This document shows positions 33,290 through 45,820 of a stretch of 64,000 bases of DNA, in pieces. The DNA lies in NCBI RefSeq assembly GCF_002878395.1, contig NC_061121.1, forward strand, positions 136,310,669-136,374,668. The letters run 5' to 3'. Within the stretch, counting starts at the first letter, position 1, and the number at the start of each line of letters is the position of its first letter. Source of the stretch: Capsicum annuum. Its lineage: Eukaryota > Streptophyta > Magnoliopsida > Solanales > Solanaceae. A program made the position numbers and the translations under genes. The notes below the pieces were generated by a model. That model searched no databases, was not told the origin of the DNA, and saw only the letters and a list, made by a program, of their open reading frames with translations.

Positions 33290-35145
33290 GGACACCCAGT
33301 GATCCTTAGTCGTGCTCTAATCTTAAACATGGTGGGAAATCTCAAGCCAACCATAGGCTAGAGATAACCCCCTTAGCCTTACCTCAATTGCACATAAATG
33401 TAAGGAGAAAATACCAAACAAGTATATGAAAGAAATATAAACCAAAAGGAATATCAAAGTCAAAATAAGACATCCAAAACACCCAACATTGTATATAAAA
33501 ACCTTTATACTAGAAATACCAACTAAGTCAAGGCATGCCCCCAACTATGAAAAAAAAATCCAAAAGTACTAAGACAATAAAGAAATAATAATGAAATGAT
33601 AGGGTCTTTAAAATGATGGAGGCTCACATCTTCATAGTTAATCAATAGAAGTACCCAACTGCCTAAGACTGCACAAAAGCAATAGAAAAATCCTCCAAAC
33701 TAACATCATGAAATAATGCAGCGCTCAAGGATTATCAGTGGGGTGAGCACTCATGTAACTCAAGGGATAAGGATAAATAAATGTATTTACCAAAATCCAA
33801 TCATAAAAAACATGCAAAACATTTATACATATATATAGGATGTCGGGATAAGGCAGAGAGTCATGAAACATAATTCTTCAAAGATTTAGTCCTGAACTGT
33901 GTAGCTTGCTCCATCCTAAAGGCACCCACGGAGGATATATGGTTTTGACTCCCCTGCTAAAATGGCCCCAGTCTATGTTAGTTACATGTATCGAGGAAAG
34001 GCTAAAGACACCAAGGTGATAGCCATCCAAAATATAATATGTATCTAGATATATGGCCATATAGACCCCCACATCGGCAAATATAGTTTCTAGTGTTGGT
34101 CCCCCCGGGACTACACCTTCATGGTGAGCTATGCAATCAGTGACCAAAGAGTCATTTATTCAGACATTTACCAATATGGTATAATCATACCAATATGCTT
34201 GCAAGTTATTCCATTTATGCCAAACCAACCCATATAACAATTAGACTTCCAAGTTACATTTAAAATCCAAAACCACAGCCACCAAGGGTATTCCAAAACC
34301 ATATTTATCCATTTACCTTTAATGTAATGGAATGGATTCAAAAGACAAGTTAAATTATGCAAATATCCACATTCAAAATCAATTTACAAGGTGGATTGAG
34401 GTTAATGTTATTACCAAGAAAAAAATTCATCAAATTTGGTGAAACCCATGTCACCCATTTCAACCAAAATAACAATGCACCAATTAATTCCCAAAACCAT
34501 CAGTTAAAGCATGAATAATCCATTTAAATCTTGGGAAAAGTAATTCAAGTAATAATAACAAAAACCCTCAATCCAATTTCAAATCCATTAATTCAAATCA
34601 CATTATATTAAATAAATTGATTTCATAATGTAAAATTCAAGTCAAGGAAAGAGAAACATGCCTTATTTAGATGAATTTGAAGAAGAATCAAGTTTGGACC
34701 CTGACGAATAAAAATTCTTGAGTTTCCTTACTTGGGGATTTTAAGGAGAGAAAGTAATGTCAAGCTAAGTGAATTTTTCGGTTTTTGGGTTTGGGAGTCG
34801 TCTATGATGTCTTAAAAGTTAAAAGGACCCAAATCAATCTGAAAAAATAAAACTAGGTAAAAAAATAGAGAGTAGTCTGGTATGCCGTTATCATGGAGGG
34901 TTGCCTTTGTGCCATGCTCCTATCTCGGAGCATAAATAGAATGGTACACCACTATCATAGACCATCACTGCCTTGGGGTCCAAAAATAATGCCAAACCTA
35001 CTTTAAGAATTCCAAAACTTTCCCTAATTAAACATACATTTAACATCCCTTATCACAATTTAAGTTAAAAATTAACATTATGCATACAGGAGGATCAAAA
35101 ATAAAATGATCAAATTTTTTATGAGGTCTTATGAAATTATACTCT
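33290..35145 (-). repeat. 5' LTR of element B
   Basis: Begins after a leader block shared with A2 ('actctactcgacatggcttt'). The block 'cttagtcgtgctctaatctt' marks the LTR end region. No TGGTATCA site is found, so a deletion has removed the primer site and the LTR tip. The high end is estimated at 35145 by the start of LINE homology. A tight LTR start is not visible. Confidence 0.65.
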
Positions 35146-35149
35146 ATCT

Positions 35150-35727
35150 AAGAAAAAAAATTCAGTCTCTCTACCATTATATTGTATAGTAATTGATAGT
35201 CTCTAATAGAGGGAATAGGATGAGTCTTATCCTAGCCTTTACATGCATTTCCTATATAATTTGCTTCACTACATCCTTGCACCTCTATATTTCTCAAGAA
35301 ATATATATAATCCCTCTCTTACCATACAAAGTAAAACACTTATAGCTAAATAAATCCTCAGTAACTCTTCTTATGGTTGTTTCCCTCTATAATCCCTTAT
35401 AACCCATTTTCTATTCCTTCTACCATGTACTTTGCCTCTAAACATATGGCATTGAAGAATCAACTACCAGATTTACTTTAATACTAAACAATAGAATAAT
35501 AGACGGTTGGTATTCTCACTCTCCATATCACATAAAACACAAGTCCACTATCTAGCATCCCTAAGAAACTAGTCTTTCCTTTGTAAGTAATCTATTATGT
35601 GAGGCTAACTATAAAATAAATTTTCTCCAAGGAGCCTTCCGATAATCACCTCTCAATTTTTTATAAACCTGGTTTATAGTTAATCTTTCACTCTTTATCA
35701 CCATACTCTCTGTCCATCTTGGATCCC
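35150..35727 (-). pseudogene. LINE reverse transcriptase C-terminus (zf-RVT region)
   Basis: The minus strand from 35727 reads DPRWTESMVIKSERLTINQ, VYKKLRGDYRKAPWRKFI, stop, LASHNRLLTKERLV and VDLCFM. This matches the zinc-binding domain at the C-terminus of plant L1-type LINE polyproteins. A block QIIQEMHVKARIRLILF follows near 35190-35250. Several Trp/Gln to stop changes are present. Element G starts at 35728 and cuts the frame, so the rest of the LINE should lie right of this window. Confidence 0.75.
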
Positions 35728-36860
35728 TGTTTCACCCAAGCTCACACGTAAGTGTACGTGGTCTCACCAAATAATAAAGTGGCCTTAAATAAAGCCAAAT
35801 ATTGATCACTAAGAGACTTGTATTGAAATCTATCCAATTGTATTTCAACTATTCAGATAAAGTAACCAAGAGAGTGTTAAAGTTGTAAACTAAAAGTAAA
35901 GTAACTAATGTAGAAAAGTAATGACTTTAGACAATCAATGGATAGAGATCCATGGTTAAGGATTATGACTATTCATACTAGGCTATTGAAGTTCATTCAT
36001 TGGATTACTTATCTTGGTTATTGATTTGTAGGTTTTATCACATGACTATGGTCTCCCGACCTCTAATCGTCTTCCTAACTTGGACATTACAACTACATTG
36101 AGCGGGGATGTAACAATCCAATTAGATGGATAAAGTTATCATCCTACATGCAAACCAAACAAGGCTTCTAGGTCAATTCCTATCCTAGATGCTAATTCAA
36201 ATTCCTTATTTCATAAAATAATAAGAACCTTGTCAAACCTACTCCACGTTCTATCATCCTATTCCCCCTCCCGATATCACAAGGTCGACAATAAATATAT
36301 TATAAGGGCCATGAATCCTTAAAATAGTTATAACAAGGGTAAACATATAACCATAATAATATGAAATTCAACAAACTTAATTCAAAATGAAAGTGGTCAT
36401 GATCTTGGCCTTAACCCTGGAAAGGGAGTGTTTAGCCACTAATAGTCATAATCATCATCCAAATAATTGTATGAATGATCAAAATCATAAAAGAAGCAAA
36501 ATTAAAGAATAAAATAAAAACTAAGATAAAGCTGCAGTAGCCTCCTCAATTGTCCAAGACATCCAAATATTTATTTACAATGTGCGTATGTGATGTATTT
36601 ATAGTAAAGTGGATATCCTAAGACGTGTAGGACAAGGATGTCAAGTTTGGCCATATGTGGGATGTCCAACACACCGTTTTTACTATCTCATGGAATAGCC
36701 AATGCGGGTCCTTACATTTCACATAGGCTAAGAAATGTAGGGCCTTGCTAATCAGATAGCAAGAGTGGTGCACCACACCTATATTGCGTTGGCTCACTGG
36801 AGGTTACATCCAAATTGTTGTCTAAGAGTTCGGGTCCCTCTTGACTTGTGACATTATTTA
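35728..36860 (-). repeat. 3' LTR of element G
   Basis: Aligns with 62887-64000. The boundary on the high side is set to where the visible alignment ends and is not a true LTR start. Confidence 0.8.
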
Positions 36861-37496
36861 ACCTTCAATTCCAGCTTATTCCATATCAAATTATCATCAA
36901 CTTCAACTCCTCAAGCATTCTTCAAGATCAAGACCAAATATTAGAGCTCACAACAACACAATGTTCAAAATAATGGACTAAAAACACAAGCTAAGACTAG
37001 GCTAGTTTATATTGATCTTCAACTTATCATTTCGACTCTTGACTTAATCCAATTGAACCTTCCATATTACGAACAAGTTGTTCCATATTTAAACCATTTG
37101 GAGCTCATTAAACACAGTAGAATCCAACGAGATCAATAAGACACACACCTAACTCAAGCTAGTAAAACTAGTTTTCTTGATTGAACTCTACATGACTCAA
37201 TTAAGTACAAAGTGTTAGAAAACACTTTCAACCATTATAATCACATCCTAAAACACTTACATTCTTATTTATATCATCATCACACATAAAGCACATGAAT
37301 TATCCGAAAAATAAGACTAAACAAGCTAGAATAGTAACACTAGAGTGCATAAATACACCCAACATCACCACCCCATCCTTAAAACCTTGTTCATTCTCAA
37401 AAAACTCTTTACCATAAGCATCATAATCTAAGGAGACTCTACACTTCTTCTAATACAAATAAACTCAAGCTAGTACTACAAAGACTACATAGAATA
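36861..37496 (-). other. Element G sequence left of E (LTR start or 3' untranslated)
   Basis: About 640 bases without ORF, rich in A and C. A 'catcaccaccccatcctt' block near 37367 may be the purine tract side (minus strand G-rich). This either finishes the 3' LTR or is the 3' untranslated region. E begins at 37497. Confidence 0.5.
37492..37496. repeat. Target site duplication of E, left copy (gaata)
   Basis: Matches 59880-59884 (gaatc) at four of five bases, at the edges of E's TGAT...ATCA LTRs. Confidence 0.75.
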
Positions 37497-37689
37497 TGAT
37501 CAAGTCAAATGGTCGCCTTAGCTTTCGATGACATCATTCAAAGTCACTATATGAAGAATCAAGCTTTGGTTGAATGGAGGGCACGGGATCATACTTGGAG
37601 GGGTCGTCTTGAGCATCCCATTAAAAAAACTCAAGTGTGGAAGATTGCTTCCAGCCTTGAAGACTTGAGGACTCTTGAGTTTGGGCCAC
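37497..37689 (+). repeat. 5' LTR of E, first piece
   Basis: Matches 58942-59133: tgatcaagtcaaatgg versus tgatacaagtcaaatg, then 'tcgccttagctttcgatgac', 'atcattcaaagtcactat' and 'gtcttgagcatcccatta'. The 61-codon ORF read here is LTR and not a gene. Confidence 0.9.
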
Positions 37690-38171
37690 TGTAATACCTC
37701 GTACTTCTACCTAGCTTAAAATAATCCTAAAAATATTAAAGACTTGCTTTAAAGATGAATTCTTTTTTATACATGTGGTATTTTCAAGATTTTTACTTTT
37801 TATCATGTGGAAAATAGAATAAGTTTTCCATGGATACCAAATTCGCCCAAATCCAACACCCAAGCGAAGAGTTAGAGCCCTTTTAGTGAGACAATATATC
37901 ACCTGAGCCATCAGTACGTTGTGGAGCAAGCTTAAATAGAAATTTCTATTTCTAGTGTTGCTCCGCGATAGTGGCACATCGTGCCTTACTTTCAAGAAAC
38001 AAATAAAGTGGCAAAGCAATAGCCCCACGTCATGCCACCATGTAGATTCCCAATGGTCCAGTTCTAGTGACTTGGTGGGATAGTGGCACATCGCACCAAG
38101 GATGAAAATTGAAAAATTTTCAAAAGAATTAAAATACAGATCCAAGGGTTAAAAGGGTCAATTTCTCACCC

Positions 38172-38180
38172 CTATATAAA
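38172..38180 (+). promoter_or_regulatory. TATA box of X 5' LTR
   Basis: ctatataaa, also at 52387-52395 in the 3' LTR and as catatataaa at 42857-42866 in the extra U3 copy. Its place after the U3 blocks suggests the core promoter. Y inserted about 10 bp downstream. Confidence 0.7.
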
Positions 38181-38185
38181 GCCAA

Positions 38186-38190
38186 TAACA
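38186..38190. repeat. Target site duplication of Y, left copy (taaca)
   Basis: Identical to 45816-45820 and consistent with the uninterrupted 3' LTR of X, which reads gataacacgtgattcag at 52399-52415. Confidence 0.9.
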
Positions 38191-41100
38191 TTAACACCCT
38201 GAATCTGGTACCCATAACATTACATGGTACTTATGACTCCGAAGGACCATAAGCTAACCCATGATTGATATTTATACCTGTATACTTCATAAAAGACTAT
38301 ATAATGCAGAAACATAAACTGAAAGGACATAAGGTTCAATACTAGGACATAACTGAAAATATGGTATATCGATACCAAAATAACTAAAATAACTGTCTGA
38401 CATGCTATAGTCTGAAAGCCTCTAAACTATCTAAAAAAAGAGTTGATGGGGCATGTACCTAACTAACTTTGACTACTGAAATAAATTAAAAACTAAAATA
38501 GTATTATAATCATCATGTCCTCGAAGCATGAGGACTCACAACTTACTCTGACTATTGAACCTAGATGCTATTGATACTCTAGAGCTCGTGCTTCTAAACC
38601 TATGGTATAAGATACCATAGTACAAATGCATTAGTACTTTGAATATACTGGTCTGCAACTGAGGTAGGTTGACTGCAAATAGTTCATATGCATGAACAAT
38701 ACTAACTGACTGACTAACATGAACGTAAGAATACATGCATGACTACATAACTATAACTAAGATCATAATAGGACTGAATACTGAGTTTACTAATATTGAC
38801 ATCTGAGTCATTGATAAGTGAGAAAGACTAAATACTAATTTACTGAATACTGAGGGGCATATACTATGTTACTAATACAAGAATAACTATGTATAACTAT
38901 TTTAATTATGAAGAACTGGTCTGCTTGACTGTATCTGACAGTCCTAAAGCTGAATACTGATAACATAAGTTTTGATAATTGACATAACTAATAACATAAG
39001 TGACTGTATCTGACTATCCTAAATTTGATGGAACTAGCTAAGTTCCATACTATATCTGAGTAACTGAATCTAAGATTAGTCCTATCTAGTGGGTGATCTC
39101 TAAATTTGATGATACTAATACTGACTGACCATAGTTGAGATCAGCCCTGTCTAGTGGATGATCCTGGAGTCTATTTGTAATGATAAGGATTGACTGTATC
39201 TGGTATTCCTAAATCTATACTACTCAGCTAAATTGCTTGTATCTGACAGTCCTGATTCTATAACTAAAATTATGGGATGTACTTATCTAACCGACATGCC
39301 CCATACTATGCTAACTGGGGTCCATCCTGTAACCCCAGTTGGAAGGGTGTAAGTACTGCACTACTAGTAAAGACAATTATTGTGGAGTCAGTCCTAATCT
39401 AGTAGGTGACCCCTGAGATCAGTCCTATAAATTTAAATATGCTAATGGGTGATCCCTAAATATGTCAATCTAATGGGTGACATCTCATACCTACACTAGC
39501 TACATAGTTCTGGAACTTAGGGATTGCTTCTAGGGATCTCAGTCCTATCTAGCGGGTGAGACCCCATCCCTAGGCTCGCTCGATGCTGAATCATATTCCC
39601 ATCTGAAAAGCTCTGAACTGATTAACTGAGCTAAATTGATTAACTGAACTGAACTGATACTAGTAGTATTATCTAGTATAGCTAAACTAAATTTACTGAG
39701 TTACGTTGACTGGTGGAATGTACTAAGTTTTGAGAACTGAATGAGAGTACTATAGTTACTGAGATTAACTGGGAATACTGAGGTTACTAAGATTACTGAA
39801 TACTGAGATCAGTGCAATTACTAAACTACTAAGATTACTGAGAATTTTGGGTTTTCCTGAGTCACATGACTAACTTAGTGTTATGGATCATGACTTGACT
39901 GAGAGTATCGTGAAAACATGACATGGCTCTAGGCATACATCTAATATTTAAGGTACAAGTACCCCCAGGACTCGATGGATAGAAACTGACATAGCATGAC
40001 TTATTTGAACACATGACTAACATCATAATCCATAATTCATATACTGAATCACTTCATCAAACATATGGTATACATAAACTTGTACATACTTTGGGATTTC
40101 ATGATATCATACTAGTTGGGCACTTTTCCTTTTATAGGCATTTAATCAAACCCATGGTAGGCATGGCACATATAAGCATCATTATACAACAACTAAACAT
40201 CATAATTTAACTCTAATTTCATCATCCTAGGGTTTAATCATAGGTTCACATGAATACACACCTATACAAATTAATTCCACATAACATTGATCACCTAACA
40301 TAGATTTGAATTAAATTGATCATTCTCAACATAAACAAAACAAATCCAACATAAAATTCATAAAGAAATCCATAAACTTGAACTTAGAAATGAGATTCTT
40401 GGGCTTCATGGACAAAAGGAGTCCATGAATGAATACTATGCATAACTCAAAAGCTTGAATCTTGAAGGAGGTAAACTTTTCTTAAAGATTCTTGAATCGT
40501 GACACTTTGATTCTTGAGTTTTCTTGGAGAAGGGTTTGAATCTTGTTCTTGGGTTTTGATCTTGAAAAAACACCCTAATTTTGATGTTATGGATGAATGG
40601 GGAGTTATATGCTTTGATTTGTCATGATTGGGTGTTAATTTGGGTGGAAAAAGACCCAAAAATCCCTTTAAAATGGCATTTCAGCGCTGTTATGGACAAA
40701 ACTGATAGTCTGAGTTATGGACCATCACTCTGGTGACTAACCATCACTCCAACCATCATTTCTGGGCCAAAAAATGGAATTACTACTTCAGTTATGACAG
40801 CCAAAGCGATGGTCCATCGCTGACTTGATGGTCTGTCAGCTTACCCATCGCTCTTGGACAGCTCGGATAGCTCTCAGTAAAATGGTCATAACTTTTTACT
40901 CCAATGCCGAATATTGGCAAAATTTATATCATTGGAAAGATAATTAAATTATTTATCTGTTGGTAGGTCATGAGCACAAAAATTATTTATATATTGGGAG
41001 GTATACTCATTTGAAGTTACTATCTCAAGAATTCAATAGGTAAGGGACGATTTGATTCATCTAATAGATAGGACATATTTAAGGGCTTAATATACATCAA

Positions 41101-41192
41101 ACTTGATCATAAAAATACTAAATAAATATAATTTAAATCTCATAAGCTTGAATCATGGTTCTACTATAAGTTGGGATTCTTGGGGTATTACA
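38191..41192 (-). repeat. 3' LTR of Y
   Basis: 3.0 kb. The minus strand starts TGTAATACCCCAAGAATCCC at 41192. It aligns with 42877-45815 throughout. Inside, short units of the type 'agtcctatctagtgggtga' and 'gactgtatctgacagtc' recur. ORFs inside are noise. Confidence 0.95.
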
Positions 41193-41193
41193 A

Positions 41194-41209
41194 TATATCC
41201 TCCTTGAGA
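41194..41209 (-). promoter_or_regulatory. Polypurine tract of Y
   Basis: The minus strand reads CTCAAGGAGGATATAT directly before the 3' LTR, equivalent to X's CAAGGGGGAGATAT at 51900-51913. Confidence 0.75.
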
Positions 41210-42059
41210 ACATTCGTCCTCAAATGAGATTGAGTGAAAGAGAAGAAGAACATGAACTAATGTACATACTGAACATGAATAACTAGAAAATGATATCCTT
41301 GCTAACATGACTGATAACTGAATATAACATACTGAACATGCATGTTTGATGCATGACTGATAAACTAAATTCATGCATATCTGATGCATGGATAATTGAC
41401 TTATGAATAAATGACTGAATGTCCTGATGAATTGAATTTCTCATAGTGAGAATGCATGTATAATGCATAATTACATTACTAAACTGATATATGAATGCAT
41501 GACTGAATATGCAAGATTACTTAGTACCCAGTTTGTCATGGGGATTTGAGCATGAATGGAATACCAAGTTTGTAATGGTAATTTGAACAGGGAACTGAGT
41601 AAGTTTAAGAAAAAAGCTACGTAACTGAAAAGTACTAATGACCCCATGATGATGCTAGAAGTATGCATAAATGGGAACTTGAGAACATGACTGAGGATGC
41701 ATCATAACATATAAACTGAATTTCGTAAACTGAATTGAGCCCCTAAATACATGACTTATGACTTAGATCTTAACATGAGGGATAACTTATGAGTACCCTC
41801 TACTCTAACTGGATTCTTTATGCAAAGAGAAACTAAATTTAAGACATGAGAGAATTGAGGAATAATGGGGTATCTCCCCCCTTGGGACACTATGTCCCTC
41901 TAAGAACACTCACCTTAATGAGATACTAGGGCAATGCCCAGGGCATCAACGGACTAATTCATGACTGAACAACTCATGCTAAAAATCTTAAGTTAAAATG
42001 AGAGCAAGAGATCTAACAATACACATCATGAGTATAAAGGTCCTATAACATACCCGATT
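41210..42059 (-). other. Y internal 3' non-coding region
   Basis: Corresponds to the sequence downstream of integrase in X (50750-51900, opposite strand). It contains a second purine-tract-like block, CCCAAGGGGGGAGATACCCC on the minus strand at about 41865-41885. No ORF is supported. Confidence 0.6.
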
Positions 42060-42558
42060 CTATGCTGGGGGAATTTCCTTGATCATATCGAGTCTAAAGA
42101 GCATAAAGCCTATTCTACCACTGACCACTAGTGGTACTGGAAGTGATCCACATCCATAACATACCTCGCTGCCTGCTCTACACACACCTAGGTGATTTAT
42201 ACCACACTCTTCGTAAAGAGGATAGGTAAGACTCATGTTCTCACTACCCTGGGCCTCAGATCCTGGCAACCCATCATGACAGTCATTCCCAAACTTGGGC
42301 ACTGGTGCACTAGCTGAAGATGGAGCTGAGCCTAAAAGCTTATGACTATACTAAGAACGGCTACCACCCCCTGACTTAGGTTGAGCAAAGCTGAAACTAC
42401 CTGTCCTTGCCCTCTTATTCTATTATTCCTTTATCTTAATCTTTTTCTCTTCTATCTGCTGAGCATGGGTCATAAGTCTTGCTAAATTCATATCACTATT
42501 CAGCATAGTGGATCTACACTCATTAACTACGTTATCATTCTGACATCCAGGCTAAAAT
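42060..42558 (-). pseudogene. Y gag, C-terminal half, truncated in the zinc knuckle
   Basis: The minus strand reads [29 protein letters not shown], then a Ser/Gly-rich linker, PKFGNDCHDGLPGSEAQGS, YPLYEECGINHLGVCRAGSE and VCYGCGS. After CYGCG the frame runs into unrelated residues (LPVPLVVSGRIGF), so a deletion removed the rest of the knuckle and most of pol. The N-terminal half of gag is replaced by the X U3 fragment. Confidence 0.85.
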
Positions 42559-42876
42559 TTAGAGCCTTTTTAGTGAGAAAGTATATTACCTGAGCCATCA
42601 GCGCATCACGGAGCAAGATTAAATAAAAAGTGTCAATTTACAGTATTGCTCTACGATAGTGGCGCATCCGCCAAACTTCAAAGTCATAAACAAAGTGGAA
42701 ATGTGATAGCCCCATATCACACCACCATATAGATTCCCAATTATCCAGTTCCAGTGACTTGGCAGGATAGTGGCGCATCGCGCCAAGGATAAAAATCAAA
42801 AAATTTTCACAAGAATTAAAATACGTGTCCAAGTATTAAAAGGGTAAATTTCTCACCATATATAAATCTAATCACA
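42559..42876 (+). repeat. Extra copy of X U3, joined to Y's second LTR
   Basis: Starts at 'ttagagcctttttagtgag' and ends at 'aatcaca', matching 37872-38190 and 52090-52405 on the plus strand. It includes the TATA box and ends exactly at the base where Y inserted into X. It is thus a second copy of the X/Y junction. Confidence 0.9.
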
Positions 42877-45815
42877 TGTAACTCCCCGAATCTGCTACCT
42901 GGAAGTTTACACGGTGCTCATGACCCTGAAGGACCACAAGCTAACCCATGACTGATATTTGTACCTGTATACTGAATAAAAGACTGTATAATATGGAAAC
43001 ATAAACTTAAAGGCCATAAGTTTCTATGCTCATACATAACTGAAAATATGGTATATCAATACCAAAATAACTAAAATAACTGTCTGACATGCTATAGTCT
43101 GAAAACCTCTAAACTGTCTAAAAAAGAAGTTGATGGGACATGTCCCCAACTAAATCTGACTACTAAAATAAACTGAAAACTAAAATAGTAATATAATAAT
43201 TATGTCCTCAAAGGATGAGGACTCATAGTTGACTCTAACTGTTGAACCTGGATGCTACTGATGCTCTGGAGCTCGTGCTTCTAACCTATGGTATAAGACA
43301 CCATAGTACAAATGCATCAGTACTTTGAATGTACTGGTATGCAAGTGAGGTAGGATGAATGCAAATGGTTCATATACATGAATAATACTAACTGACTGAC
43401 TAACATAAATGTGAGAATACATGGATAACTATGTAACTATAACTAGATCATGATAGGATTGAATACTGAGTTTACTAATACTAACATCTGAGTCACTAAT
43501 AAGTGAGAAAGACTTATACTATATTGCTGAATACTGAGGAACTGATACTATGTTACTAATACATGAATAACTATGTCTAACAGTTCTGATTATAAAAAAT
43601 TTATCTGGTTGACTGTATCTAACAGTCCTGAAGCTAAATACTAATGGGACTAGCTGAGTTCCGTACTATATCTGAGTAACTGAATTTGAGATCAGTCTTA
43701 TCTATTGGGTGATCTCTAAATCTGATGGTACTAATACTGACTGACCATAGTTGAGATCATCCCTATCTAGTGGGTGATGCTGGAGTCTATTTATAATTAT
43801 AAAGATTAACTGTATCTGATAGTCCTAAATCTATACTACTGAGCTTAATTGATTGTATCTAATAGTCCTAATTTTGTAACTAAAACTGTAAGATGTATTC
43901 ATCTAACCGACATGTCCTATACTATGCTAACTGGGGTCCAACTTGTAACCACAGTTGGAAGGGTATCAGTAACGCGCCACTGGTAAAGACAATTATTATG
44001 GAGTCAGTCCTAATCTAGCAGGTGACCCCTGGGATCAGTCATATACATTTAAATATTCTAATAGGTGATCCCTGAGTATATCAATCCTATCTAACGGGAT
44101 ATATCTTGTACCTAAACTGGCTACGTAGTTTTGGAACTTAGGGATTTCTTTTAGAGATCTCAGTCCTATCTAGTGGGTGAGTCTCCATCCCTAGGCTCAC
44201 TCGGTGCTGAATCTACTCCCATCTAAAAGACTCTGAACTGATTAACTGGGCTGAACTGATTAACTGAACTAAATTGATACTAGCGGTATTGTCTAGCAAA
44301 GCTAAACTAAATTTACTGAGTTCCATTGACTAACAGAATGTACTGAGTTTTGAGGACTGATTGAGAGTACTGTAATTATGGAGATTGATTGGGAATACTA
44401 AGTTTACTAAGATTACTGAGTACTGAGATCACTGAGATTACTGAACTACTGAGATTATTGAGATTTCTAGGTTTTCCTGAGTCACATGAATAACTTAGTT
44501 CTATTGATCATGGCTTGACTGAGAGTATCCTAAAAACATGACATGGCTTTAGGAACACATATACTATTTTGGGTACAAGTATCCCCAGGACTCGATGGAA
44601 AGAAACTAACATAGCATGACTTACTTGAACATATGACTAAGATCATAATCCATAATTCATATACTGAAGCACTTCATCTAACATATGATATCCATAAACT
44701 TATACATAATTGGGGATTTCATGATATCATCCTTGTTGGGAACTTTTCCTTCTTATAGGCATTTAATCAAACATATGGTAGGCATGGTACATGTAAACAT
44801 CATTATACAATAATTAAATATTTTAATTTAAATCTAATTTCATCATCCTAGGGTTTAATTATAGGTTAACATGAATATACATCTATACAAATCAATTCCA
44901 CATAACATTGATCACCCAACATGGATTTGAATTCAATTGATCATTCTCAACATAAATAAAATAAACCCAACATGAAATTCATAAAGAAATCCATAAACTT
45001 GAACTTAGAAAAGATATTCTTGGACTTCATGGATGAAATTATTCCATGAATAAACACTATGCATACGTCAAGAGCTTGAATCTTGAAGGAGGTTAACTTT
45101 TCTTAAAGGTTCTTGAATGGTGATATTTTGATTCTTGAGTTTTCTTCGAGAAGGGTTTGAATTTTGTTCTTGGGTATTGATCTTGAAAGAAACCTAAATT
45201 TTGATGTTATGGATGACTGAGGAGTTATGTTCTTTGATTTGACATGGTTAGGTTTTAAATAGGGAGGAAAGAGTCCCAAAATCCCTTTCAAATGGCATTT
45301 CAGTGTTGTTCTGGACAAAACTAACGGTCTGAGTAACGGACCATCACTCTGGTGACTAACCATCACTCCAACCATTGTTTTTGGTCCATAAAAAAACCTT
45401 AATACTTCAGTTATGATGGCCAAAGAAACGGTCCGTCGCTGACTTGATGGTCCGTCATCTTGCCCATCGCTTTTGGATAGCTCTCAGTAAAATTGCCATA
45501 AATTTTTACTTTGATGCCATATTTTAGTGAAATTAGTATTGTTGGAAATCTAATTCAATTATCTATATTTTGGTGGGTGATGAGCTCAAAATTTCTTTGT
45601 AGAATGGGAGATATACTCATTTAAAGTTTACTATGGCAATGTCCTTCTCAAAAATTCAATTAGTAAGGGATGTTTTAATTCGTCTAATAGATAGGATGTA
45701 TTTGAGGACTTAATGTGCATCAAACTTGATCATAAATCTACCAAATCACTCTACTTTATTTCTCATGATCTTGAATCATGGTTCTACTATCGGTTGGGAT
45801 TCTCGGGGTATTACA
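42877..45815 (-). repeat. Second (5'-side) LTR of Y
   Basis: 2.9 kb, aligned with 38191-41192. The plus-strand left edge is tgtaactccccgaatctg and the right edge is ggggtattaca. No primer site or leader adjoins its left edge: the X U3 piece is there instead. Confidence 0.95.
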
Positions 45816-45820
45816 TAACA
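45816..45820. repeat. Target site duplication of Y, right copy (taaca)
   Basis: Identical to 38186-38190. X's LTR continues from here as taacacgtgattcagcc. Confidence 0.9.

Larger units (their letters stand above)
31909..35145 (-). mobile_element. Ty3/gypsy element B, 5' part (LTR, gag, protease start)
   Basis: The 5'-ward portion of B on the minus strand: LTR about 33300-35145, gag about 31960-33260, and the first protease codons up to the A2 insertion. It pairs with 19739-22159. The junction between LTR and leader lacks a primer site. Confidence 0.85.
37690..38190 (+). repeat. 5' LTR of X, U3 piece
   Basis: Aligns with 51914-52405: tgtaatacctcgtacttcta versus tataataccccgtacttcta, then the 'gatagtggcacatcg' blocks. 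The last five bases (38186-38190, taaca) are the target duplication of Y. Confidence 0.95.
38191..45815 (-). mobile_element. Ty3/gypsy element Y, reduced, nested in the 5' LTR of X
   Basis: Minus-strand layout is an LTR at 42877-45815, an extra piece of X U3 (42559-42876), half of gag (42060-42558), non-coding 3' internal sequence (41193-42059), purine tract, and 3' LTR 38191-41192. The internal part is only about 1.7 kb, so most of pol is deleted. The outer edges and the taaca duplication are clear. The X fragment inside means the locus was rearranged after insertion. Confidence 0.85.

Noticed and set aside
37509..37694. 61-codon ORF at 37509-37694 as a gene fragment
   Set aside because: The same DNA is present in E's 3' LTR (58954-59140) with stops, so it is LTR sequence.
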